From Bacteroidales bacterium Phil6 (GTDB lineage: Bacteria; Bacteroidota; Bacteroidia; Bacteroidales; F082), in NCBI GenBank assembly GCA_002633315.1, contig NWBN01000014.1, forward strand, positions 62,001 through 126,000: a stretch of 64,000 nt of DNA, read 5' to 3'. Position numbers and translations under genes: made by a program. Position 1 is the stretch's first letter; each line of letters starts with the position of its first letter. Below are positions 1-8,197 of this stretch, piece by piece. The notes beneath the pieces were generated by a model, which saw nothing but the letters and a program-made list of their open reading frames with translations, searched no databases and was not told the origin of the DNA.

Positions 1-638
1 TTGTGAAGACGTCCGGCAGTATCGATGATGACGACATCGACATTTTGGGCTACAGCAGACTTGACAGTATCGAAAGCAACAGAAGCGGGGTCTGCGCCCA
101 TGCCCTGCGACACCACAGGCACTCCTACCCGTTCTGCCCATATCTTCAACTGATCGACTGCGGCAGCACGAAAAGTATCGGAAGCTCCGAGTAAAACACT
201 CTTGCCTGCTTTCTTAAAATTATAAGCCAACTTGCCGATAGTAGTGGTCTTGCCTACACCATTCACACCGACGACTATTATGACATAAGGTTTTTTATCC
301 TCAGGAATGTCAAAATTAGAACCGTCACCGGAATTATTCTCCTGCAACAAAGATGTTATTTCTTCTTTAAGAATATTATTCAACTCATTAGTCCCTACAT
401 ACTTGTCTCTTGCCACACGAGATTGTATCCTTTGGATTATTTTCAATGTCGTATCCACACCAACATCTGATGACACCAACACCTCTTCCAGATTATCAAG
501 CACCTCATCGTCCACCTTTGATTTTCCCAGAATAGCCTTAGAGATACGATCGAAAACATTATTACGAGTCTTTTCCAACCCTTTTTCAAGGTCTTCCTTT
601 TTTTCTTTATCTTTTTTAAAAAATGAAAAAAGCCCCAT
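1..638 (-). CDS. ftsY: Signal recognition particle receptor FtsY (C-terminus cut by window edge)
   Basis: FtsY is the membrane-associated SRP receptor GTPase that docks ribosome-nascent chain complexes at the Sec translocon. The 212 visible residues begin MGLFSFFKK, followed by a charged N-terminal stretch and the four-helix N domain. The GTPase P-loop GVNGVGKTT lies at residues 124-132, DTFRAAAVDQL at 154-164, and DTAGR at 206-210, just before the window ends. The A domain is very short, as in other Bacteroidota. The ATG at 638 lies about 20 nt from a TAACTTTG promoter element (659-666), and a terminator separates it from the L33/DUF4295 genes upstream, so it probably has its own transcript. 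The rest of the G domain is outside the window. Identity is near certain. Confidence 0.97.
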   Translation of the reverse strand, partial: MGLFSFFKKDKEKKEDLEKGLEKTRNNVFDRISKAILGKSKVDDEVLDNLEEVLVSSDVGVDTTLKIIQRIQSRVARDKYVGTNELNNILKEEITSLLQENNSGDGSNFDIPEDKKPYVIIVVGVNGVGKTTTIGKLAYNFKKAGKSVLLGASDTFRAAAVDQLKIWAERVGVPVVSQGMGADPASVAFDTVKSAVAQNVDVVIIDTAGRLH

Positions 639-658
639 AGTTCTTATTTTTATTTATG

Positions 659-666
659 CAAAGTTA
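659..666 (-). promoter_or_regulatory. ftsY promoter -7 element (TAACTTTG)
   Basis: The minus strand reads TAACTTTGC, a full match to the Bacteroidota primary-sigma -7 element TAnnTTTG. It ends about 20 nt before the ftsY ATG. I see no convincing -33 TTTG at the usual spacing. Confidence 0.6.
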
Positions 667-854
667 CTAATATTTTTTAATATCAAGACAAACAACACCA
701 TTTTTTATCGATGCAGCTGACGACAACAATAAAAATAATGATGAAACTCAAGTATTGTTAAACAATTAATATTATAAAAGCGCAAAGAAGATATTATGAC
801 GATAACATAAAAATCAACTACGAAACAATAACATTCTATAATTGAGATAAAACC

Positions 855-884
855 AAAAAAGCTCTCTCGTCGTAACGAGAAAGC
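855..884 (-). terminator. Intrinsic terminator downstream of DUF4295
   Basis: A 10-bp stem with one mismatch (861-870 with 875-884, loop CGTA) is followed on the minus strand by TTTTTTGG. It sits between DUF4295 and ftsY, so the rpmG-DUF4295 transcript probably ends here. Confidence 0.75.
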
Positions 885-910
885 CATAGATTATCATGAA
901 TAACGAAGTA

Positions 911-1063
911 TTAATTTTTTGAGATAAACTCCTGTGCTGCATCGATAGGAACGATAGTTTCATCGAAATAGTAAGCACCGGTTTTCTCAGATCTTTTCAT
1001 CAATACGACCTTCGTATATTCTTTACCGGAAGTACGCAATGTAGCAACAACTTTCTTTGCCAT
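911..1063 (-). CDS. DUF4295 family small basic protein
   Basis: This 50-residue protein starts MAKKVVATLR and ends EFISKN. It is too short for most ORF callers but has clear codon structure. DUF4295 proteins are a Bacteroidota-specific family of about 50 residues, nearly always encoded between ribosomal protein L33 and ftsY, as here. The function is unknown; the ribosomal neighbourhood and basic N-terminus suggest a ribosome-associated role, which is inference. The start is 12 nt downstream of the rpmG stop, so the two are co-transcribed. A terminator follows the stop. Confidence 0.9.
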   Translation of the reverse strand: MAKKVVATLRTSGKEYTKVVLMKRSEKTGAYYFDETIVPIDAAQEFISKN

Positions 1064-1075
1064 AACTATATAATA

Positions 1076-1264
1076 TTATTTAATTTCTTTATGAAGTGTC
1101 ATTTTCTTAAGGATTGGATTATATTTCATAAGTTCCAATCTTTCCGGGGTATTTTTCTTATTTTTAGTAGTAACATAACGTGATGTTCCCGGAACACCTG
1201 ACTTCTTCTGTTCAGTGCACTCTAAAATAACCTGGATACGTGCATCTTTAGTCTTTTTTGCCAT
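1076..1264 (-). CDS. rpmG: 50S ribosomal protein L33
   Basis: This 62-residue protein begins [20 protein letters not shown] and carries the L33 signature of the [19 protein letters not shown] type. It has only one cysteine (C16), so it is the zinc-free form of L33. It is a large-subunit protein near the E site. It forms a transcription unit with DUF4295. It has an unusually good ribosome binding site for this genome and a TACCTTTG promoter element 27 nt upstream. In many Bacteroidales rpmB (L28) lies immediately upstream; here the next gene upstream is ftcD, so L28 must be elsewhere. Confidence 0.97.
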   Translation of the reverse strand: MAKKTKDARIQVILECTEQKKSGVPGTSRYVTTKNKKNTPERLELMKYNPILKKMTLHKEIK

Positions 1265-1270
1265 CTCGAT

Positions 1271-1278
1271 CTCCTTTC
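1271..1278 (-). promoter_or_regulatory. Strong Shine-Dalgarno of rpmG (GAAAGGAG)
   Basis: GAAAGGAG lies 6 nt before the rpmG ATG on the minus strand. Most other genes in the window lack a recognisable Shine-Dalgarno sequence, so this is exceptional and fixes the start. Confidence 0.7.
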
Positions 1279-1290
1279 AAAATTTGGTTG

Positions 1291-1298
1291 CAAAGGTA
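1291..1298 (-). promoter_or_regulatory. rpmG promoter -7 element (TACCTTTG)
   Basis: Minus-strand TACCTTTGC matches TAnnTTTG. It lies 27 nt upstream of the rpmG ATG. Confidence 0.6.
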
Positions 1299-1386
1299 CA
1301 AAAAACTTTTCAATAATCAATATTTTTTGTCTTAAATTTTAATCTTTTGCACCTTTACTTCCATTTTATTGATTTTCAAAAACTTA

Positions 1387-3087
1387 TTATTCTTTATTAA
1401 TAATAGCGTTAACTATTTTCAATATCTCAGTTTCTTTCTCCATGGCTGCAATCTCGATTTTGGCACCCTGAGCCACCATATTGTCAGCGAACTCGCGGTC
1501 ATTAATACCTGCAGCATTTATTTTGACATTGAGATAAGCACCCATGACGGCAGTACGGCAGCACATAGCTCCGACGCCTGCATCTGACACCGAGGCAGGA
1601 TTACCTGTCTTAGCCATTGCCTCAACGACTTCAAAAGCCGAGAATGCCACATTCATAACCTTGAAAGGTATCTCTATTGCATACTTAGATGCTGCTTCCA
1701 AAGCCGCTTTGCGAGCGTTTTTCTCTTCTTCCGTCTTCTTAGGCATGCCAAGAGCATCCATAATCTTATTGAATGCATTAGTATCTTCATCGACGAGGAA
1801 CAACAGTTGATCTTTTATAGCCTGACCTTTTTCCGCCCATTTTGAAAATTCCTCCCATCGTTCATCCCAGCCGGCTTTATGTGAAGACAAATTGGCCACC
1901 ATGGTTCCCAAAGAAGCACCGAGAGCACCGACATAAGCAGATATAGAACCACCACCGGGTGCCGGACTTTCGCTTGCAGTCTCGTTGGCGAAGCCGGTAC
2001 ATGTCATATCGACAAGACTTTTCTTGTTGTTGTCTGCTATGAGAAATTCTATAACTTTTTCTTTAGGATTGAAAGGTTTCAAGTCATCGAGCCCCATCGA
2101 CTTGATGGCAATTTTCATTATCTCATCTTCGCTGACGCCGAGAGAACGTTGTTGCTTTGCAAGATAATAGCGTCCGGCATCGATAAGAACTTTCTTGGGA
2201 ATAAGACCTACTATCTCACATCCTGTCACGCGTATGCCTCTATCGGCGGCTTTGCTGCACACCTCTTCAAAACACACATGAACAGGAGATACGCTAATAT
2301 TGGTAATATTCATCGACACCTGAGCAATACCGTACTCCTCAATAAACCAACCAATGGCTTTGGTACCTTTCAACGTACCAGGTATCATGACGGTATTTCC
2401 GTTTTCATCTTTCATCACTTTATCAGTTACCTTGGGACCCACTCTCATGGGGCGACCTTTCTCTCTAACATCGAAGGCGATAGCATTGGCACGACGAGTA
2501 GATGTAGTATTAAGGTTATAATTTATTGCAATGAGGAAGTCACGTGCACCAACGGCAGTAGCACCTGTTGTAGCCACATGTGCATCGAATTTACAAGGAC
2601 CGAAGTCCGGTTTCCAACGGTCGCTGCTGATACGGTCAGCCAAAGCCTCATATTCGCCGGCGCGGCAGTTAGCCAGGTTACGGCGTTCTTCGTTAAAAGC
2701 AGCACTCTCATAACAGAACACCGGAATATTCAACTCATCACCTATACGTTGTGCCAGTTTGCGAGCATATTCCACAACCTCTTTCATATCAATATTGGCG
2801 ACAGGTACCAATGGGCACACATCGGTAGCACCAAAACGGGGATGGTCTCCATGATGATTACGCATATCAATAAGTTCAGAAGCCTTTTTCACAACTCTGA
2901 AAGCAGCCTCGCAAACATTAGCCGGCTCACCGACAAAAGTTATTACAGTCCTGTTTGTCGTCGCTCCGGGGTCAACGTCCAAAAGCTTCACTCCTTCCAC
3001 CTTCTCTATTTCAGCTGTAACCTGATTAATAATGTTCATATCGCGACCTTCGCTGATATTCGGAACACATTCTATAAGTTGCTTCAT
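1387..3087 (-). CDS. ftcD: Bifunctional glutamate formimidoyltransferase / formimidotetrahydrofolate cyclodeaminase
   Basis: This 566-residue fusion begins MKQLIECVPNISEGRD, the hallmark of formimidoyltransferases. Residues about 1-325 are the transferase N- and C-subdomains, with HHGDHPRFGATDVCP carrying the catalytic histidine region. Residues about 355-560 are the all-helical cyclodeaminase, with the glycine-rich SPAPGGGSISAY folate-binding motif. The enzyme transfers the formimino group from formiminoglutamate to tetrahydrofolate, then releases ammonia to give methenyl-THF, the last step of histidine degradation. No hutH, hutU or hutI is in the window. It appears monocistronic, with a TAAATTTG promoter at 3152-3159. 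Confidence 0.95.
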   Translation of the reverse strand: MKQLIECVPNISEGRDMNIINQVTAEIEKVEGVKLLDVDPGATTNRTVITFVGEPANVCEAAFRVVKKASELIDMRNHHGDHPRFGATDVCPLVPVANIDMKEVVEYARKLAQRIGDELNIPVFCYESAAFNEERRNLANCRAGEYEALADRISSDRWKPDFGPCKFDAHVATTGATAVGARDFLIAINYNLNTTSTRRANAIAFDVREKGRPMRVGPKVTDKVMKDENGNTVMIPGTLKGTKAIGWFIEEYGIAQVSMNITNISVSPVHVCFEEVCSKAADRGIRVTGCEIVGLIPKKVLIDAGRYYLAKQQRSLGVSEDEIMKIAIKSMGLDDLKPFNPKEKVIEFLIADNNKKSLVDMTCTGFANETASESPAPGGGSISAYVGALGASLGTMVANLSSHKAGWDERWEEFSKWAEKGQAIKDQLLFLVDEDTNAFNKIMDALGMPKKTEEEKNARKAALEAASKYAIEIPFKVMNVAFSAFEVVEAMAKTGNPASVSDAGVGAMCCRTAVMGAYLNVKINAAGINDREFADNMVAQGAKIEIAAMEKETEILKIVNAIINKE

Positions 3088-3151
3088 AACAGTATATTTT
3101 TAATTATTCATTTCTTTTTATCAGACAATTTCACTCCTGTCTTTTGCGTTG

Positions 3152-3159
3152 CAAATTTA
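3152..3159 (-). promoter_or_regulatory. ftcD promoter -7 element (TAAATTTG)
   Basis: Minus-strand TAAATTTGC lies about 65 nt upstream of the ftcD start, leaving a short 5' leader. Confidence 0.55.
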
Positions 3160-3231
3160 GATATTTTTTTCATATCATTCTGATTTTTCAAATATTAAAT
3201 ATACCTCAACATTCAATTGTATTTTATAAAA

Positions 3232-3280
3232 TAAAAAACAAAAAGTGGCATCAACCTGAACAATCCGGCATACCACTTTT
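3232..3280 (-). terminator. Intrinsic terminator of the SUMF1-like gene
   Basis: Perfect 8-bp arms AAAAGTGG (3241-3248) and CCACTTTT (3273-3280) enclose 24 nt that can pair further. On the minus strand they are followed by TGTTTTTT. It lies in the 313-nt gap between the SUMF1-like gene and ftcD. Apart from the ftcD promoter I see nothing else in that gap. Confidence 0.7.
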
Positions 3281-3400
3281 ACACATTAAAAAGTATATGA
3301 AATAATTGTATTGATTTTCAAAATGCGGTCATATTTTTTACGATATCATTTATTCCATAACACAAACAACCATGTCACGAACAGGTTAAAAAATCAACAA

Positions 3401-4171
3401 TCAATTCTGAACGACAGGCAACACAAGACGGAATCCTATATTGGAATCGCATTTAGCCGGAGCATAAAACGACCTGTTTGTGGAACGACAATGTCTCATA
3501 GGACTATTCCATGCACCGCCACGACGTACTCGATATACTCTTTTCATGGGTCCTTCCGGGTTGACCTGGGATTTGTCCTTATAGACATCATACCAGTCGC
3601 TACACCATTCATATACATTTCCCGACATGTCATAAATACCTAATTCATTAGGTTTCTTACCGGCTACCGGTTGTGTTCCTTGTGTCACACAATTATCGAT
3701 ATACCAAGCCACATCATCTACGTCATCAGAACCGGAATAATCATAACCCTGAGATTCTGCACCTCCCTTTGCCGCATATTCCCATTCAGCCTCAGTTGGA
3801 AGTCGGAACGACATACCTGTCAACTCGTTAAGTCTTTTGATAAACTTACCAACAGCACGCATTGTAACCATTTCCACCGGATGGTCTTCGCCTACATAAC
3901 GACTTGGATTTTCTTTCATGATAGCATTCCACAATTTTTGTGTCACCTCACAACTACCTATATAATAATCCGACAGTGTTACATTGTGGACAGGACTTTC
4001 TTTATCATAACATTCATAATTATCCGATGGATTACATCCCATGTCAAAAGTACCGCCTTTAACGAACACCATGTCAAAAGTTACATTATTGACTTTGACA
4101 TTCAACAAAGTGTCCTGTGCTTTAACCTGAAAACACACCAAAAGCAACAAAAACGCAACAATTCTTCTCAT
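3401..4171 (-). CDS. SUMF1/formylglycine-generating-enzyme-fold protein, secreted
   Basis: This 256-residue protein has a signal peptide of about 18 residues (MRRIVAFLLLLVCFQVKA) and a complete FGE-sulfatase (SUMF1) domain. Visible motifs are GGTFDMG, DYYIGSCEVTQ, FRLPTEAEWEYAA, GIYDMSGNVYEWCSDWY, RRGGAWN and IGFRLV. True formylglycine-generating enzymes use a Cys pair in the C-terminal GG-(S/A) motif. Aligned by eye, here the first Cys is Ser and only the second remains (RHC). The protein is therefore more likely a non-FGE member of the fold, as in many Bacteroidota secreted SUMF1 proteins. No sulfatase gene is nearby. It has its own promoter and terminator. The substrate is unknown. Confidence 0.85.
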   Translation of the reverse strand: MRRIVAFLLLLVCFQVKAQDTLLNVKVNNVTFDMVFVKGGTFDMGCNPSDNYECYDKESPVHNVTLSDYYIGSCEVTQKLWNAIMKENPSRYVGEDHPVEMVTMRAVGKFIKRLNELTGMSFRLPTEAEWEYAAKGGAESQGYDYSGSDDVDDVAWYIDNCVTQGTQPVAGKKPNELGIYDMSGNVYEWCSDWYDVYKDKSQVNPEGPMKRVYRVRRGGAWNSPMRHCRSTNRSFYAPAKCDSNIGFRLVLPVVQN

Positions 4172-4208
4172 GATTTTCTTTTATATTTTTAATATAACGT
4201 TAAATATC

Positions 4209-4216
4209 CAAAGATA
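4209..4216 (-). promoter_or_regulatory. Promoter -7 element of the SUMF1-like gene (TATCTTTG)
   Basis: Minus-strand TATCTTTGG lies about 37 nt upstream of the start, in the 97-nt gap after pepT. Confidence 0.5.
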
Positions 4217-4268
4217 TTCTGAAAATCAAATATATTTTCAAAATTTCACATTATCATGATAACAAATA

Positions 4269-5486
4269 TCAATCTGCGAATAAAGAAATGATATTTAAAA
4301 TCACTTCTGCCGCTTTATCCATACTTTCTACGGGAACATATTCCAGTTTGCCATGGAAGTTATGTCCACCGGCAAAAATATTCGGACAAGGAAGACCCAT
4401 GAAACTGAGGTTAGCACCATCAGTTCCGCCACGTATAGGCTGGACTTTAGGTTTCACACCTGCCATCTCCATCGCCTTGACAGCCTTTTCTACAATAAAA
4501 TAATGTGGTTCAACCTCCTGTCTCATATTATAATACTGATGTTTCAGTTCAAGAGTCACCACATCGCCGTATTTCTTATTAAGAAATGTCACAGCAGCAG
4601 TTAGAAGTTCTTTCTTATCCTCAAATTTCTGTCTGTCATGGTCTCTTATGATATAGTTAAGTTCCGTTTCCTCAACACAACCTTTAAAAGAAGTGATATG
4701 GAAGAATCCCTCATAGTCAGAAGTAAACTCCGGACGTTGTTCTACCGGTAACATGGCATTGAGTTCCATTGCAACTATCATGGAATTGAGCATTTTATTC
4801 TTGGCATAGCCGGGATGTATGTTGGAACCCTGCACATGAACTTTGGCAGAAGCTGCATTGAAATTTTCATATTCCAGCTCTCCTATTGCGCCTCCATCAA
4901 TAGTATAAGCATAATCTGCCCCGAATTTCCTGACATCGAACTTCGCCACACCTCTGCCTATCTCTTCATCAGGAGTAAAAGCTATTTTTATGTCACCGTG
5001 TTTAAAATCAGGATGTTCCATAACATATTGTGCCATATACATTATGGCAGCGATGCCTGCCTTATCGTCTGCACCGAGCAATGTATTACCGTCAGTTGTG
5101 ATAATGGTTTTTCCGACATAATCATTCAATTCAGGAAACTCAGACACTTTGAGATAAATGTCCTTATCCGGATTCAGCAAAATGTCACCACCACCATAAT
5201 CACTGATAATCTGAGGTTTGATATCAGCTCCGGAGGCATCCGGTGAAGTATCCACATGAGCAATAAACCCTATGGCAGGAACCTTTTTATCTATATTAGA
5301 AGGAACAGAAGCCATGACATAGCCGTATTCATCGAGTTGGGCTGTGATACCAAGTTGTTGCAGTTCATCACGCAACATTCTCAACAAGTTATATTGTCTC
5401 TCGGTACTCGGTTGAGATTCCGAGTCGGGGTCTGATGTCGTCTCCACAGAGACATATCTCAAAAATTTATCCAATAACTTTTCCAT
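4269..5486 (-). CDS. pepT: Peptidase T (tripeptide aminopeptidase)
   Basis: This M20-family di-zinc peptidase of 405 residues has the length typical of PepT. It removes the N-terminal residue from tripeptides in the cytoplasm. Metal ligands and catalytic residues are visible in order: HVDTSPD (His, Asp), LLGADDKAG (bridging Asp), TPDEEIGRG (general-base Glu and metal Glu), YTIDGG, and the C-terminal FAGGHNFHG with the last His ligand. Its start lies only 5 nt after the stop of the OPT oligopeptide transporter gene, so peptide import and cleavage are encoded as one operon. Confidence is high. Confidence 0.96.
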   Translation of the reverse strand: MEKLLDKFLRYVSVETTSDPDSESQPSTERQYNLLRMLRDELQQLGITAQLDEYGYVMASVPSNIDKKVPAIGFIAHVDTSPDASGADIKPQIISDYGGGDILLNPDKDIYLKVSEFPELNDYVGKTIITTDGNTLLGADDKAGIAAIMYMAQYVMEHPDFKHGDIKIAFTPDEEIGRGVAKFDVRKFGADYAYTIDGGAIGELEYENFNAASAKVHVQGSNIHPGYAKNKMLNSMIVAMELNAMLPVEQRPEFTSDYEGFFHITSFKGCVEETELNYIIRDHDRQKFEDKKELLTAAVTFLNKKYGDVVTLELKHQYYNMRQEVEPHYFIVEKAVKAMEMAGVKPKVQPIRGGTDGANLSFMGLPCPNIFAGGHNFHGKLEYVPVESMDKAAEVILNIISLFAD

Positions 5487-5491
5487 ATATA

Positions 5492-7477
5492 TTAATTTTC
5501 AATTTTTGCTCTTTTAGAGTCCCATATCATATAAACGATGATAGCAAGATATGCGACGACAGCGAGTATTTCAGCGCCACTGAAATCCACATACATATTG
5601 ACGCCGGCAAAGCGTAGCAAGGCACTCACCACACCCATGAGTGCGCCACCGGCTATAAAGCCTGAAGCAATGAGAGTACCTCTGTCATAACGCGCCTTGT
5701 TGACTTTTTCATCTTTGGAACGAGTGCTGACATACCATGATATTGCGCCACCTATAAGCAACGGCAGGTTAAGGTCAAGCGGAATGAACATGCCAAGAGC
5801 GAACGGCAATGCCGGCACCTTGAAAACAGTAAGCACAAGAGCCAAAGCAGCACCAATACCATACAACAGCCATGGAGCATTGCCACCTGACATCATAGGT
5901 TCTATGACAGCAGCCATGGCATTAGCCTGAGGTGCCACGAGAGCATTCTCTCCGGTAAACCCGTATGTCTCATTCAAAAGCATGATAACGCCTCCCACTG
6001 TTGCCGCAGCAACGAGAGTACCAACAAATTTCCATGACTCCTGTTTACGAGGTGTCGTTCCAATCCAATAACCTATCTTCAAATCTGTTATAAAGGCGCC
6101 TGCCACAGACAATGCAGTACATACCACGCCTCCCATAATGAGAGAGGCGGTCATACCGGCAGACCCGTTAAGACCGACAGCCACCATAACTATGGAAGAA
6201 AGTATTAGAGTCATCAACGTCATTCCACTCACAGGATTAGAACCCACTATTGCAATAGCATTGGCAGCAACAGTCGTAAACAAGAAAGCTATAACACCCA
6301 CCAACAATATACCTATCAAAGCATGCCACAGGTTGTTTACCACGCCGAAATAGAAAAACAAGAATACAGCTATCAACGTTAGCACTATACCGACGACTAT
6401 TATCTTCATCGATATATCACGCTGAGTACGCACCACTTCTTTGTCGGCTGTTTTACCTCCCTTAAACTCGTTGACAGCGAGACCTACAGCAGATTTTATC
6501 ACACTTGAAGATTTTATAATACCTATAATACCTGCCATGGCTATGCCGCCAATACCTATATGGCGAGCATATTCCGAAAAAATCATCTCCGGAGACATCT
6601 CTCCTATTGTCTGTGTCAATCCGGTACCCATCAAGTCTATAACACTGTTACCCCATATCAGATTCATCAGCGGTATTATGACAAACCATACGAGGAATGA
6701 ACCGCAACATATTATGAAGGAATATTTAAGACCTATGATATATCCGAGTCCTAACACAGCTGCGCCAACGTTGACTTTCAACACCACTTTAGCTTTATCA
6801 GCCACCATCATACCAAATCCTAAAATGCGTGATGTTACCGTTTCTGCCCACCAACCGAAAGTAGATACGATAAAATCATACAACCCTCCTATCAAACCAC
6901 TGACAAGGAGTAATTTGGCGCTACCTCCTTTCTGTTCTCCACTGACGAGCACCTGAGTTGTGGCAGTAGCTTCCGGGAAAGGATATTTTCCGTGCATCTC
7001 CTTAACGAAATATCTCCTGAAAGGTATAAGGAACAATATTCCAAGAACACCACCCAAAAGCGAACTGAGAAACACCTGCATAAAGTTAACCACTATATCA
7101 GGATATTTTGCCTGCAGAATATACAATGCCGGCAATGTAAAAATGGCTCCGGCAACAATAGAACCGGAACATGCACCAATAGATTGAATAATAACGTTCT
7201 CTCCCAAGGCATTCTTTCGGTGAGTAGCACTCGAGAGACCAATCGCAATAATAGCAATAGGGATAGCGGCTTCAAAAACCTGTCCTATTTTCAACCCAAG
7301 ATATGCCGCTGCAGCAGAAAACAACACTGTCATCAACAATCCTATAGTAACAGACCATGGCGTCACCTCTTTATATTGCTTATCCGGTGACAGGATGGGA
7401 TGATATTCTTCTCCCGGTTTCAATTCGCGCTGAGCATTTTCAGGCAAACCTGCATTTTCATTTTCAATATTCTCCAT
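5492..7477 (-). CDS. OPT family oligopeptide transporter
   Basis: This is a polytopic membrane protein of about 661 residues with some 14-16 hydrophobic segments. It has the conserved N-terminal region TPWSVTIGLLMTVLFSAAAAY and the PFPEATATTQVL motif typical of bacterial OPT transporters. These are proton-coupled symporters for oligopeptides or metal-chelate complexes. The longer reading frame to 7504 begins with TTG inside the promoter element at 7502-7509, so the ATG at 7477 (MENIENEN) is chosen. It is the first gene of an operon with pepT, which supports peptides as substrate. Confidence 0.93.
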   Translation of the reverse strand: MENIENENAGLPENAQRELKPGEEYHPILSPDKQYKEVTPWSVTIGLLMTVLFSAAAAYLGLKIGQVFEAAIPIAIIAIGLSSATHRKNALGENVIIQSIGACSGSIVAGAIFTLPALYILQAKYPDIVVNFMQVFLSSLLGGVLGILFLIPFRRYFVKEMHGKYPFPEATATTQVLVSGEQKGGSAKLLLVSGLIGGLYDFIVSTFGWWAETVTSRILGFGMMVADKAKVVLKVNVGAAVLGLGYIIGLKYSFIICCGSFLVWFVIIPLMNLIWGNSVIDLMGTGLTQTIGEMSPEMIFSEYARHIGIGGIAMAGIIGIIKSSSVIKSAVGLAVNEFKGGKTADKEVVRTQRDISMKIIVVGIVLTLIAVFLFFYFGVVNNLWHALIGILLVGVIAFLFTTVAANAIAIVGSNPVSGMTLMTLILSSIVMVAVGLNGSAGMTASLIMGGVVCTALSVAGAFITDLKIGYWIGTTPRKQESWKFVGTLVAAATVGGVIMLLNETYGFTGENALVAPQANAMAAVIEPMMSGGNAPWLLYGIGAALALVLTVFKVPALPFALGMFIPLDLNLPLLIGGAISWYVSTRSKDEKVNKARYDRGTLIASGFIAGGALMGVVSALLRFAGVNMYVDFSGAEILAVVAYLAIIVYMIWDSKRAKIEN

Positions 7478-7501
7478 ATAACAAAAACTTATATTGTCTC
7501 G

Positions 7502-7509
7502 CAAACATA
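7502..7509 (-). promoter_or_regulatory. OPT-pepT promoter -7 element (TATGTTTG)
   Basis: Minus-strand TATGTTTGC lies about 25 nt before the ATG at 7477. It rules out the TTG start at 7504. Confidence 0.6.
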
Positions 7510-8197
7510 CAAAATAAAAGTCTTCATTCTACATTAAAAGAAAAAAAATATCGACTTACGACAATATCCAAAAGACACAATAATAGTTTTCAAATGTTTA
7601 TTAACATCAAAAACATTTCAACATATCTTTATTTCCTCCCAAAACATCCTGTTTGTTTATTTAACACATCAAGATTGAGAATCAATTGCATGCCCCTCCA
7701 ACAATGATATTATCGTCCAAAAGACATTAATATCTCTTATTTCATTATGAATGACATTTTGAAAATCAAAGTGATAAACCATATTATAAAACATAAAGAT
7801 TTACATTCTCATCAGCCGGATAACATACATAACAAAAATCTCAAGGGCTTTTTTATTAAAACAAGATTTAAGATCATCAATATTCGATAAAAATTCAAAC
7901 CTCTTTATAACATCTTAAAAATCAAACTCATAAGTCATAATATCAAATAAGAATGCCACATTACGGTTTCATATTGACAATAAGTCAATCACAACAATTC
8001 GTCAATCATCTATGAAAACCAATCAATTTACATGTTGAGACATCATAATATGGCATCACTACAATACATTGATAAAACGACATCAGCGTTTATCGTAATT
8101 ATCCATTAGACAGATAATCATTCACGTAGTGTTTTACCTGACGGCGATAACATTTATAAAACGCAAAAAACGCAGGGAAAATAATGAAAGGTTATTA
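7510..8197 (-). other. Long AT-rich intergenic region with no gene found
   Basis: About 690 nt separate the sigma-54-type regulator from the OPT promoter. I see no credible ORF, no tRNA and no strong terminator. There is a weak 5-bp hairpin TTGAC-GTCAA near 7975-7990. Composition is strongly AT-rich with frequent stops in all frames. It is the largest gene-free stretch in the window, so it may hold an unrecognised RNA or be a degraded gene. Confidence 0.5.

Noticed and set aside
705-887. 60-residue minus-strand reading frame between DUF4295 and ftsY
   Set aside because: It begins inside the terminator at 855-884 and has no protein-like composition.
2149-3183. 344-residue plus-strand reading frame opposite ftcD
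   Set aside because: It is the antisense shadow of the ftcD gene; no family similarity and no promoter.
4250-4268. Perfect palindrome TTATCATGATAA just after pepT
   Set aside because: Only 12 bp, AT-rich, with no T-tract; neither a clear terminator nor a known operator.
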